Positions 21,353 through 29,699 of a stretch of DNA of 64,000 nucleotides are shown here, in pieces. This stretch comes from Polynucleobacter sp. IMCC 30228 (GTDB taxonomy: Bacteria > Pseudomonadota > Gammaproteobacteria > Burkholderiales > Burkholderiaceae). Under the pieces are notes generated by a model. That model made no database searches. It had not been told where the DNA came from and saw nothing but the letters and a program-made list of their open reading frames with translations. The stretch is taken from positions 124,001 to 188,000 of the forward strand of contig NZ_JAJVCS010000001.1 of assembly GCF_021395205.1 (NCBI RefSeq). The letters are read 5' to 3'. Each line of letters begins with the position of its first letter. Position 1 is the first letter of the stretch. The position numbers were made by a program, and so were the translations under genes.

Positions 21353-21505
21353 TTAATGGAACCAAGGACGCCAAGCCCACACCAAAATGTGTGCAACCAC
21401 TGCAACTGCTACAAACCCAACTAGGCCTTGGACATAAAACTGATTGAATTCCTTGGCTTCGTCGTCGGTGAGACCAGAGATTGAGTCTGTTCTGTTATCA
21501 CTCAT
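21353..21505 (-). CDS. pufB: LH1 antenna beta polypeptide
   Basis: A 50-aa antenna protein: [20 protein letters not shown], then one membrane span with His39 as the bacteriochlorophyll ligand, ending VWAWRPWFH with Trp at +4, +6 and +9. AAGGAG lies 9 nt before the ATG. The ATG overlaps the stop of a 38-aa ORF (ATGA). The residue 18 positions before the ligand His, nearly always His in LH1 beta, is Asn21 here (codon AAT), which may affect how the beta polypeptide packs against alpha or its pigment. The gene starts the puf set downstream of bchZ. Confidence 0.96.
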   Translation of the reverse strand: MSDNRTDSISGLTDDEAKEFNQFYVQGLVGFVAVAVVAHILVWAWRPWFH

Positions 21506-21618
21506 ACGAGATCACTCCTTAAAATGGCCTTTCGACCGTTACCGCGCAAAGCCCGCGCGCCATGGGCAGATGGCTTACTGCTGCCAAATTTTGGAAAGCG
21601 GATGGGGTTCAGCTTCAT
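21502..21618 (-). CDS. Candidate 38-aa leader-like ORF joining bchZ and pufB
   Basis: The ATG at 21618 overlaps the bchZ stop (ATGA), and the TGA at 21504-21502 overlaps the pufB start (ATGA). The predicted peptide is very basic, with about nine Lys/Arg in 38 residues, and has no membrane span. The transcript here can fold into CGCGC/GCGCG and a GGTC-GAAA-GGCC hairpin. The arrangement recalls Rhodobacter pufK, a tiny ORF whose stop overlaps pufB and which affects pufB translation. It may act in cis as a coupling leader rather than as a functional peptide. There is no homology evidence. Confidence 0.45.
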   Translation of the reverse strand: MKLNPIRFPKFGSSKPSAHGARALRGNGRKAILRSDLV

Positions 21619-23072
21619 ACTGTTTCTCCCACTGAAATTTCTGGGCAAGAGATGCGCACCCGCTCTAAAGTAATCTGTTCTTCATTAGCTGTTTCAGCAG
21701 CCCGCTCAACTCGATCACGCAATAATTTCGCCGCTGAAATTTGCACTAATACCGGCTGGGTTTGGACATAATCGGCAACGGCTTTTTGAGCGTCTGCTGC
21801 CCATTGCAAATTAGCCAATAACTTTTGCCGTACCAAGGTGGCGTCAACCTTATCCATCTCAGTAGCTAAAGGAATAATATGAAATAGTGCATCAAATAAA
21901 CCATTGCAAAATTCTTGAATTAGGTAGGTTGCGCCGGCATAACCCATAAAAGGCGTACCTGTATGGCGGCGAATTAATGCTCCCGGATATGAGGCGGGAA
22001 TAAACGTGGCCTTTGAACCAATTTCACTTAAATACATGCGCTCGTTGTAACTACCATACATAATCAGCGGCGTTTTTTCTTTGGTCAATTTTCGCACTTC
22101 TTCATTATTCGTTTTTTCACCGGGTTTACGCGCCACGGCAAAATTACAGGGCATCCCCATTTCGTCTTCAAAGAAATGGCGAATGCCACGAGAATAGGTC
22201 TCGTTCGCTACTACCGCAAAACTAGCCGTGCCAAAAAAATCTTGTGTAACCGAGCGCCACAAATCCCAAATAGGTTTAATCGTTGTGTGCTTCTCCCGCT
22301 CAATAAAAGGCTCGGGATCCAACCCAAGATGCTCACCTAGAGTACGTAAAAATTGAGTCGTGCTATGCAAACCAATGGGGGCTTGTAAATACGGACGATC
22401 TAAGGCCTCACATAACATCCGTCCAAACTCGCGATACATACAAATATTCACATCAGCATCAACTAAGCGCGCGACATCGGCTAGATGACCACCCAAAGGA
22501 AAAACCAAATTAATTTCAGCGCCAATACCTTCTACTAAGCGGCGAATTTCAGCTAAATCGCTTGGCATGTTGAAAGTGCCGTAACAAGGGCCAATAATAT
22601 TGACGCGGGGTTTTTCGCCAGATTTTTTAGGTGGGCGGGTGGGGACCGTCTTGATGCCGTACTCACTCCACAACCAAAACATCGCACGATTCGCGCATTG
22701 CCACTGATCCTCATCAATCGTCCGCGGCAAGAAGCGTTGAATATTAGTGCCTTCTGGCGTTACTCCACCACCAATCATTTCGGCAATCGAGCCAGTAACA
22801 ACCACTGCAGGTAAATCGGGGTCTAAGGTTGCATGAGCCCGTTTCATTGCACCTTCTGTACCTTCTCGTCCCAATTGTTCTTCGGCTAAACCGGTTACTA
22901 CAATAGGTAACTCATGGGGTGGCAAGGCATCGGTGTAATGCAATACTGAGGTGACTGGTAAATTTTCACACCCAACTGGTCCATCAATGACAACTTGCAA
23001 ACCTTTAATGGACGTAAAAACATAGACAGCGCCCCAATATCCGCCAGCACGGTCGTGATCAATGACAAACAT
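21615..23072 (-). CDS. bchZ: Chlorophyllide a reductase subunit BchZ
   Basis: BchY and BchZ form the catalytic component of chlorophyllide a reductase, which reduces ring B to give the bacteriochlorin. The 485-aa protein starts [21 protein letters not shown] and carries [18 protein letters not shown], with a Cys in the expected cluster position, and [13 protein letters not shown]. The ATG overlaps the bchY stop (TAATG). The order bchC-X-Y-Z-puf is the usual photosynthetic superoperon. Its TGA overlaps a small downstream ORF that leads into pufB. Confidence 0.96.
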   Translation of the reverse strand: MFVIDHDRAGGYWGAVYVFTSIKGLQVVIDGPVGCENLPVTSVLHYTDALPPHELPIVVTGLAEEQLGREGTEGAMKRAHATLDPDLPAVVVTGSIAEMIGGGVTPEGTNIQRFLPRTIDEDQWQCANRAMFWLWSEYGIKTVPTRPPKKSGEKPRVNIIGPCYGTFNMPSDLAEIRRLVEGIGAEINLVFPLGGHLADVARLVDADVNICMYREFGRMLCEALDRPYLQAPIGLHSTTQFLRTLGEHLGLDPEPFIEREKHTTIKPIWDLWRSVTQDFFGTASFAVVANETYSRGIRHFFEDEMGMPCNFAVARKPGEKTNNEEVRKLTKEKTPLIMYGSYNERMYLSEIGSKATFIPASYPGALIRRHTGTPFMGYAGATYLIQEFCNGLFDALFHIIPLATEMDKVDATLVRQKLLANLQWAADAQKAVADYVQTQPVLVQISAAKLLRDRVERAAETANEEQITLERVRISCPEISVGETV

Positions 23073-24607
23073 TACATCATCTCCTCAGCTTTGCGCTTCT
23101 TGATTTTTTTCTCGAGCTTACGGCGGGTTTCTGCTTTGAACTCGGGGCGATCTACCGGCACATCCTCCCAAACTCCGGCTGCATAGCCACTTCCCACATT
23201 GCCAAAAAAAGCTTTCATCTCATCAAAGCGAGTTTGATTCTTGAGGGCTGCGTTAATCACTTGTGCTAATGACCCCGCACCAGCGGGTCCCATTAAGGGC
23301 CGTGCAGAAATTAAATTGGTGAAATATAAAGCGGGAATAGAGGCTTGTTTAGCAGCCTGCACTACCGGAGTCGTGCCAATCGCTAAATCTGGTTGGTACT
23401 CAGCCATCGCCGCTAAATCTTGCTCAAGTGACGCGCGAAAGACTACTTGCACCCCTTTTGCCTCGAGCCACTCGAGGTCAGCTTGACTCCATTCTGTTCG
23501 CGGACAGGCAGAACCAACGTAGCGCACCTCGGCTCCACTTTCTATGAGTAAGCGGGCAACTAATAATTCCGAGCCTTCATAACCACTGACGTTAATGCGT
23601 CCTTTAATTGGTGCTGCGCCGAGCACACCTTTAATAGCGGGTAAAAATTTATTTTGTGCAGCAGCAATTTTTTCAGCGCTGGTATTCGTTGCCGCACCAA
23701 TTGCCGCCAACCAATTTGCAGTACCTTCATAGCCCACTGGGGCTGAACCCACAATGGGTCGACCCGCCGCTTGAAATTCACGAATACTAGCGGTGTAAAA
23801 GGGATGAATCGCCCCAACGACTGCACAATCAAGGGCTTGGTATAACTCACGCCATTCGCGAGTAGGCACGGTAGCGCCGACAGCCAAATCCATTGGATCT
23901 AGCAACATGCCGATTACGGCGGGATCAGCCGGAAACATTTCACCTAATAAAGTGACAGTGGGTTTGGTCTGTTTACCTGAGCGTGGTGCTGGTACCGGTC
24001 CAGCGAGAATTTCATTACGTGCATATTGCAACATCGCCCCAGCCAAAACATCTTTTGCTTCAGCATGGGTTGGCACACCAAAACCTGGGACGTCAATACC
24101 AATAATGCGTACGCCATTGATCTCTTTGGGTAGCAATTGCAATGGCACGCCACTAGCAGTGGGCACGCATAAATTAATAATCACAATGGCATCATATTTA
24201 TCGGGGTCAGCTTCTTTGTAAACCGCCTCGCGAATATCTTCAAACAACTTACCCGTGACTAATGATTCTGAATTAAATGGCACATACCCCACGCTACGCC
24301 GCGCGCCGTAAAAATGCGATGTAAACGTTAAGCCATAAACACAGCATGCTGATCCTGATAGGATCGTTGCGGTTCGCCGCATTCTTAGACCCACTCTTAA
24401 AGAACCAAATGCGGGGCACATACTTTGGGGCTGGTCGTGTGGTCCCTTTGGGTAATCTTTTTCATACTGCTGCAAAATTGCTGTTTTACCTGCCGCGCGT
24501 GCAGCTACATTCATCTGCTCCTTGCCAGCATGACAGCCCACACCATCGCCTAAAGCTGGATCGACAAGCAGCTTTTCTGGCACGATTGGAATAGTTGCGG
24601 TAGTCAT
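23072..24607 (-). CDS. bchY: Chlorophyllide a reductase subunit BchY
   Basis: The second catalytic subunit of chlorophyllide a reductase, homologous to nitrogenase NifD-type proteins. The 511-aa sequence contains [20 protein letters not shown] and [11 protein letters not shown], with Cys residues suited to the intersubunit [4Fe-4S] cluster, and later ISGYEG-like [16 protein letters not shown]. It begins 14 nt after bchX and overlaps bchZ by one base. The C-terminal end is Lys/Glu-rich ([16 protein letters not shown]), as is common in the family. Confidence 0.96.
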   Translation of the reverse strand: MTTATIPIVPEKLLVDPALGDGVGCHAGKEQMNVAARAAGKTAILQQYEKDYPKGPHDQPQSMCPAFGSLRVGLRMRRTATILSGSACCVYGLTFTSHFYGARRSVGYVPFNSESLVTGKLFEDIREAVYKEADPDKYDAIVIINLCVPTASGVPLQLLPKEINGVRIIGIDVPGFGVPTHAEAKDVLAGAMLQYARNEILAGPVPAPRSGKQTKPTVTLLGEMFPADPAVIGMLLDPMDLAVGATVPTREWRELYQALDCAVVGAIHPFYTASIREFQAAGRPIVGSAPVGYEGTANWLAAIGAATNTSAEKIAAAQNKFLPAIKGVLGAAPIKGRINVSGYEGSELLVARLLIESGAEVRYVGSACPRTEWSQADLEWLEAKGVQVVFRASLEQDLAAMAEYQPDLAIGTTPVVQAAKQASIPALYFTNLISARPLMGPAGAGSLAQVINAALKNQTRFDEMKAFFGNVGSGYAAGVWEDVPVDRPEFKAETRRKLEKKIKKRKAEEMM

Positions 24608-24621
24608 CTGCGGCTCAATAT

Positions 24622-25647
24622 TTAAGCTTGGTCGTAAATTACTTCGAGGGTTTCTTTAATGACGGCATCTTTACCCATCATGTCTTTTACCGTTGCTGGC
24701 TCAAGCACAAAATCACGACCGGTAATGTCGGCCGAGAAAAGTCCGAGTAAATCATCTTGACTTAATGGCTTGGGCCTTACGGGCGGCGCTGTGGCAACAT
24801 TGCTAGCCAACTCTTCAAAAAGAGGACCCCACTGGGTACCTGGGCGACCGATAATTTCATAGCTTGCACTTTTACGGCGAATATCATCATCGGCTGGAAT
24901 AGCTGCCAACACCGGTATACCTGCTTTTTCGGCAAAAGCTTGGGCTTCACCCGTATGATCATCTTTATTAATCACCATACCCGCTACACCTACGTTCCCG
25001 CCGAGCTTGCGGAAATATTCCACCGCTGAACAGACATTATTAGCGACATATAACGATTGCAAATCATTGCTAGCCACGACGATAACTTTCTGACACATAT
25101 CGCGTGCAATCGGCAAGCCAAAGCCACCACAAACCACATCGCCTAAAAAATCAAGGAGGACAAAATCAAAACCCCAGTCATGAAAGCCTAATTTTTCAAG
25201 CGTTTCAAAACCATGAATGATGCCGCGGCCACCGCAGCCCCGCCCTACCTCTGGCCCACCTAATTCCATCGCGTAGACTCCATCGCGCTTAAAACAAACA
25301 TCGCCAATAGCTACCGCATCACCTGATAATTTCTTTTTTGATGATGTCTCAATAATGGTTGGGCAAGCTTTTCCGCCAAACAAGAGCGAGGTGGTATCGC
25401 TCTTTGGATCACAACCAATGAGTAAAACTTTTTTACCCTGCTGGGCCATCATGTATGACAAATTGGCTAAGGTAAAACTTTTCCCAATGCCTCCTTTACC
25501 GTAAATAGCAATAATTTGGGTTTCTTTGGTAATGGGTCCAGTTGAAACCGCATCAGGCTCAATTGCGGCTTCTTTTTTCAAATTCATAAATTGAATGGTT
25601 GCCTCGCTTGGAATGCCGTCGATTTTTACTTTTGTCGGTGCGTTCAT
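24622..25647 (-). CDS. bchX: Chlorophyllide a reductase iron protein BchX
   Basis: BchX is the NifH-like ATPase that feeds electrons to BchYZ. The P-loop GKGGIGKS is at residues 50-57, the switch GCDPKSDTTS follows, and the cluster-binding Cys residues are in GRGCGGRG and [10 protein letters not shown] choose the ATG at 25647 (MNAPTKVKID..., 341 aa). It overlaps the bchC stop (ATGA) and is preceded by GGAG. A start at 25683 would add 12 residues and overlap bchC further. It belongs to bchCXYZ. Confidence 0.96.
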   Translation of the reverse strand: MNAPTKVKIDGIPSEATIQFMNLKKEAAIEPDAVSTGPITKETQIIAIYGKGGIGKSFTLANLSYMMAQQGKKVLLIGCDPKSDTTSLLFGGKACPTIIETSSKKKLSGDAVAIGDVCFKRDGVYAMELGGPEVGRGCGGRGIIHGFETLEKLGFHDWGFDFVLLDFLGDVVCGGFGLPIARDMCQKVIVVASNDLQSLYVANNVCSAVEYFRKLGGNVGVAGMVINKDDHTGEAQAFAEKAGIPVLAAIPADDDIRRKSASYEIIGRPGTQWGPLFEELASNVATAPPVRPKPLSQDDLLGLFSADITGRDFVLEPATVKDMMGKDAVIKETLEVIYDQA

Positions 25648-26591
25648 TGTCGTGTTCTCCAATCTAAAACCATTTTTAAACAATCTTTGTGATGAAATGC
25701 GGTCCGGTAAGCTTCAGCAGCATCTTGGGGGCTCGCGCGGTGCGTTATTAGATCGGCCAACGACAAGTTGCCAGACTCAACTAGCTGATGAATTGCTGTT
25801 AAGTCGCTTGGTTGCCACTGTGCGGCAATACGAATACGAGCCTCACGCATAAAGGCGGCAGGAAAGGCAAAGGTGATGGTGTCATAAAAACCGGCTAAAA
25901 CAATTTCGCCGCCCGGCGCCAAGTGACTCACTAAGGTATCAAGTAGTTTGGCATCACCACTCACATCGACAATTGTTTTATATTTCGCTGCTGCACAGGT
26001 CTGTGGATCAACAACTTGGTAGCCTACTGCACCCTCACGTCGCTGCGCATCAATCTCCCAAACCACAGGTTGTTTACCCGCTAGTACAGCAAGTCGCGCT
26101 AGTAAACGGCCGAGCACGCCATGACCAACAATTAAATCGGGTTGCTCATTACCAAGACCTGCAGTCACATGATAGGCAGTAGCAGCCAAAGCATACAAAA
26201 TTACTTCTTCACCAACATTTTCTGCAACTGCTACTGCGCGCTTGGCTGGCACAATTAAGCGCGATGCAGCGCCACCGAATAGCCCCCGCACCGCTACGAA
26301 ACAGCTTGATCCAGGGATAAAAACCCGTTGGCCAAGTGCAAAGCGTTGTTGATCATCGGCCTGGATGACGCGTCCAACTGACTCGTAACCCGGTACAAGC
26401 GGATAACCCATGCCCGGAAAGCTTGGCATTTGCCCAGTCCATAATAATTTTTCTGTCCCGGTGCTGATCCCACTCCATTCGACCTCGACAATAATGTCAT
26501 CGGTGGTGGCGGGTATGAGATCTAACTCACTTAAACAGATGTTCTCCGGCTTTTCGAGCACAATTGCTGTAGTTTTAAGGAGCGCGTTCAT
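25644..26591 (-). CDS. bchC: Bacteriochlorophyllide a dehydrogenase BchC
   Basis: BchC oxidises the 3-hydroxyethyl group of bacteriochlorophyllide to the 3-acetyl group, completing the change begun by BchF. The 315-aa protein is an MDR-type (zinc alcohol dehydrogenase-like) enzyme: the catalytic-domain segment SGISTGTEKLLWTG, GYESVGRV, and a Rossmann region LIVGHGVLGRLLARLA. It is the first gene after a 111-nt gap from crtF that carries a perfect PpsR-type operator, so it probably has its own promoter for bchCXYZ-puf in addition to read-through from crtEF. Confidence 0.95.
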   Translation of the reverse strand: MNALLKTTAIVLEKPENICLSELDLIPATTDDIIVEVEWSGISTGTEKLLWTGQMPSFPGMGYPLVPGYESVGRVIQADDQQRFALGQRVFIPGSSCFVAVRGLFGGAASRLIVPAKRAVAVAENVGEEVILYALAATAYHVTAGLGNEQPDLIVGHGVLGRLLARLAVLAGKQPVVWEIDAQRREGAVGYQVVDPQTCAAAKYKTIVDVSGDAKLLDTLVSHLAPGGEIVLAGFYDTITFAFPAAFMREARIRIAAQWQPSDLTAIHQLVESGNLSLADLITHRASPQDAAEAYRTAFHHKDCLKMVLDWRTRQ

Positions 26592-26626
26592 TGAGTTATT
26601 AAGTAAGCCCAGTTGACAATTAAATG

Positions 26627-26644
26627 TGTAAACATTTATTTACA
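26627..26644. promoter_or_regulatory. Perfect PpsR/CrtJ-type operator upstream of bchC
   Basis: TGTAAACATTTATTTACA matches TGT-N12-ACA exactly and is a near-perfect palindrome with arms TGTAAA and TTTACA. It lies 36-53 nt before the bchC ATG in the crtF-bchC gap. The bchC promoter is a classic CrtJ/PpsR target in Rhodobacter. Repression of bchCXYZ and the downstream puf genes under oxygen or light is inferred. Confidence 0.8.
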
Positions 26645-26702
26645 TATTAACCAACTTTCCTAATAAAACGCTAGCTTTGTTCTCTAGGTGTTTTCACTAG
26701 TT

Positions 26703-27833
26703 TTAAGGCTTTTGGGGTTTTGTGCAGTGCAATATTTGTGCATTTAGCGGAATTGCGCTGGGTAGTAAACGAATTGCCTCAAACCCAGCCTCTGCTAAGA
26801 GGTTTTTAATTTCCCCTTGCGAACGCGGGCGCCCCCTGCCCATGGCTAATAAATAAAAGCCAAAATAGGCATCTCCCATCTTTAACTGGCCGGGCGTGCC
26901 CGCCATTGGCTCCGCCAAAAGTAGAGCCCCTCCGGGTATTAATGCATCGTATATGTTGGCAAGCAACTGTTTTACCCTGGTATCGTCATGATCAAAAATG
27001 ACTCGTATTAAAGTGGCTATGTCAGCACCCTGGGGTAAGGGATCAAAAAAATTACCACCAATCGCTTGGGTGCGAGAACCGAATTGCCTTTGTTTAAATT
27101 GCGCATTCGCCAAAGCGGCTACTGCGGGAATATCGAATAGCGTAATTTGTAAATTGGGATATTGTTGTGCTAAATCAAGTGCAAATTTACCCTCTCCACC
27201 GCCAATATCGAGTAAGTTTTTGTGCTGCGCAAATGAATAGGCTTCAAGTACTTCAGCACTAACCAAAGGTTGTGTTTGCGACATTAAAGTTGAATAAGCT
27301 TGCACCTGGTCGGCCCGCAATTTTTCTGGAGCTAAATTTTGGTCTTGAGATACATATGGCCAATACCCTGCCATTGCTGCGCTTTGATTATCTCCGCGTA
27401 ACAGGGCAAGCGGATCGGCTAAATCATGATACAAATCAATGTGGTGTTTGATCATATTCATTAACGCCTCATTACCCACTAACGGTGCACCAAGCATACC
27501 AAGTGCATATCGATCTGTGCCGCGCCGGGTTAATAAATTCAGCGCCACTGCAGCGTCGAGCAGGCGGCGTAAGCCTGCTTCAGGTAGCGGTATTTCTGCG
27601 CATAAATCCCTAAAAGATTTGGCGCCCTGACTTAAAACCTCAAATATATTTACCTGCACGCAGGCTAATAGCACCTGTGAATATACAAAGCCTGCCATTA
27701 AATCAAATAGTGCGGCAGCCTGTTTACGAACGATGCCACGGGTTAAGGGAAAACGAGCACTCCAACGTTGAAAACGCGGTGAGGCAATAGTTTGGTTACG
27801 CCAGTCAAAAAAATAATCGCGTAGCTGTTTCAA
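26703..27833 (-). CDS. crtF: Hydroxyneurosporene O-methyltransferase CrtF
   Basis: CrtF methylates the 1-hydroxyl of acyclic carotenoids with S-adenosylmethionine. The protein has an N-terminal dimerisation/winged-helix region and a class I methyltransferase domain with LLDIGGGEGKFALDLA near the middle and GGALLLAEPMAG further on. The likely start is TTG 27833 (MKQLRDYFFDWRN..., 376 aa), 2 nt after the crtE stop. An ATG at 27887 in the same frame would overlap crtE by 52 nt. It is the third step of the crtC-crtD-crtF branch toward spheroidene. Confidence 0.92.
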   Translation of the reverse strand: MKQLRDYFFDWRNQTIASPRFQRWSARFPLTRGIVRKQAAALFDLMAGFVYSQVLLACVQVNIFEVLSQGAKSFRDLCAEIPLPEAGLRRLLDAAVALNLLTRRGTDRYALGMLGAPLVGNEALMNMIKHHIDLYHDLADPLALLRGDNQSAAMAGYWPYVSQDQNLAPEKLRADQVQAYSTLMSQTQPLVSAEVLEAYSFAQHKNLLDIGGGEGKFALDLAQQYPNLQITLFDIPAVAALANAQFKQRQFGSRTQAIGGNFFDPLPQGADIATLIRVIFDHDDTRVKQLLANIYDALIPGGALLLAEPMAGTPGQLKMGDAYFGFYLLAMGRGRPRSQGEIKNLLAEAGFEAIRLLPSAIPLNAQILHCTKPQKP

Positions 27834-27835
27834 AA

Positions 27836-28747
27836 TCAGCTTGCAATATATTGGCTGTGTATTGGCCTTTGTTCTTCTAAAAACCAATCATCAGGAATTA
27901 ATCGGGCAGCCTCTTTGGCAACTAAGCTTCGTAATAATTTTTCCCCTTTACAGCTAGGGATCGATTTAATCGCCTTCATCACCAATTGATCAAAATGTTG
28001 AATCGCACCAATCACGCCTAGTTCTTTAGTTGAATTCGGGCGATCATGCGCAATATCTTGCCCAGCAGGCTTTCCTGTCAAGCTTTGGTCTGCCATGACA
28101 TCGCGAATATCGTCAGCTACTTGATAAGCTTCTCCTAACCACTCGCCAAGAGGGCGCCATGTTTCAGCATCAGAACCAGCTGCCTGAGCACCAGCAGCAG
28201 TAGCCGCCTCAAACAAAGCTCCCGTTTTAGTTTTTTGATAACGGCTTAAAGAAACTTTACTTTCACACTCCCAGGCCTGTCCAGCTGCAATGCCATTTGG
28301 GCTGCCAACACTAGTGGCAACCGTGGTAATCAGTGGCGCTAACCGTAATGGCGAGCGACTGCCGGCCCGCGCAATAACTTCAAAAGCCAAAACAATTAAA
28401 GCATCGCCAGCTAATACTGCTAACCGCTCACCGTAAGCCGCATGCACTGAAGGTTGACCCCGCCGAGTTGCTGCATCATCAAAACACGGCAAATCATCAT
28501 GCACCAAAGAAGCGCAATGAAGTAATTCAATTGCTGCCGCTGCCGCTAATGACAAAGCCGGATCATCGTTGCCACATGCTGCAGCGACTGCTAAACACAA
28601 TTGGGGGCGAATCCGCGCGCCCCCCGGAAAAATAGCGTGATGGAGGGCCTGCACTAAAGTTGGTGGTGCAAATTTTGAATCGGTTAGTGCCAGCGCTTCA
28701 TGGAGCTTTAGTTCAATGCCTTGAATCACTGTGATATTTTCTGACAT
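27836..28747 (-). CDS. crtE: Geranylgeranyl diphosphate synthase CrtE
   Basis: CrtE makes the C20 precursor for both carotenoids and the bacteriochlorophyll tail. The 303-aa all-helical prenyltransferase has the first Asp-rich motif in LVHDDLPCFDDAATRRGQPS and the second in YQVADDIRDV. FPGGARIRPQL is the family N-terminal signature. It is the first gene of the leftward crtE-crtF-bchC series and is divergent from bchO. No TGT-N12-ACA motif was found in its 85-nt upstream gap, although GATATATACATCTATAC could contain promoter elements. Confidence 0.94.
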   Translation of the reverse strand: MSENITVIQGIELKLHEALALTDSKFAPPTLVQALHHAIFPGGARIRPQLCLAVAAACGNDDPALSLAAAAAIELLHCASLVHDDLPCFDDAATRRGQPSVHAAYGERLAVLAGDALIVLAFEVIARAGSRSPLRLAPLITTVATSVGSPNGIAAGQAWECESKVSLSRYQKTKTGALFEAATAAGAQAAGSDAETWRPLGEWLGEAYQVADDIRDVMADQSLTGKPAGQDIAHDRPNSTKELGVIGAIQHFDQLVMKAIKSIPSCKGEKLLRSLVAKEAARLIPDDWFLEEQRPIHSQYIAS

Positions 28748-28832
28748 ATATACCGCATTACCGTTATGAAGCCCTTAGGATATATACATCTATACTTTAA
28801 GGTCAATCATTAATGAGTCAGTAAAAACCCTA

Positions 28833-29699
28833 GTGAATTCACTTAGCCGTATTCCAAATGATTGGCCAAACCGCACACGAAGTCGCTCTATTGCGGTTGG
28901 CACTCTGCTTTGGCACGTACAAATTGCAGGCGATGCTGGGCCCACGATTTTGTTATTACATGGCACTGGTGCCTCAGCACATTCTTGGTCAGAAATAATT
29001 AATAAACTTGCCGAGCATGCTCGCGTCGTAGTACCCGATTTGCCTGGGCATGCTTTTACCTTGCATGCACCCATCAGCTCGCTTCGTTTAGATAATATGG
29101 CGCTTGAGCTCCAAAAATTAATGAAGGCCCTCGCTTTACCGGACCCCGCTTTGGTAGTTGGCCACTCTGCTGGTGCTTTATTGGCTTTGCGTTATGCCGA
29201 AATCAATCCAGAAATTCAGTGCATTATTGGCTTAAATCCCTCTTTAGTGCCACCGCCAGCAAGTTATACCCAGCTTTTTGGGCCACTGTTAAGCCCACTT
29301 ACGCGCTCATCACTCGCCTCATTTATCTTGGCAAAGTTAGCGGGCGCAAGCTCGATGATTGATCGATTATTGGATTCCACCAATACCATTCTTCCCGAAG
29401 CGCGTAGAGTCTTTTATCGTCGCTTATTTTCTCAAACCAATCATGTGCTTGGGGCAATGAATTTTATGGCTGCAGCGGATATTACTGCGGTGCTAAATCA
29501 AGCTAAAACATGCCGTGCTAAATTAATTTGGGTGTTAGGAAAAAATGATCTTTGGATTCCTGAGCAGCGTTTGCGGCAGATCATTTCCAGTTACTTTCCA
29601 CAAGCCACTGTGATTGAGTGGAGTGGCGGTCATCTGATGCATGAATTAGAACCGCAAAAAACGGTTGAGCTTATTTTGCATGAATTATTATTGTTGTAA
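28833..29699 (+). CDS. bchO: BchO, alpha/beta hydrolase associated with Mg-chelatase genes
   Basis: A 288-aa alpha/beta hydrolase with oxyanion segment LLHGTGASAHSWS, nucleophile elbow VVGHSAGALLALRYA, and a late GGHLMHEL supplying His. These are typical of BchO, which is found beside bchI/bchD in purple bacteria and whose exact role is not settled. The start is GTG 28833, and no ATG fits. It is transcribed toward bchD, and the two 3' ends overlap by 12 nt, an arrangement different from the usual colinear bchI-bchD-bchO. Confidence 0.9.
   Translation: MNSLSRIPNDWPNRTRSRSIAVGTLLWHVQIAGDAGPTILLLHGTGASAHSWSEIINKLAEHARVVVPDLPGHAFTLHAPISSLRLDNMALELQKLMKALALPDPALVVGHSAGALLALRYAEINPEIQCIIGLNPSLVPPPASYTQLFGPLLSPLTRSSLASFILAKLAGASSMIDRLLDSTNTILPEARRVFYRRLFSQTNHVLGAMNFMAAADITAVLNQAKTCRAKLIWVLGKNDLWIPEQRLRQIISSYFPQATVIEWSGGHLMHELEPQKTVELILHELLLL

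Noticed and set aside
21328..21405. 26-codon N-terminal extension of the 75-aa puf ORF
   Set aside because: It would overlap the end of pufB, while the ATG at 21327 has a strong GGGAGG ribosome binding site at proper spacing.
28730..28746. TGT...ACA motif near the crtE start
   Set aside because: The spacer is 11 rather than 12 bases and the motif lies inside the crtE coding region, so it does not fit the PpsR pattern.
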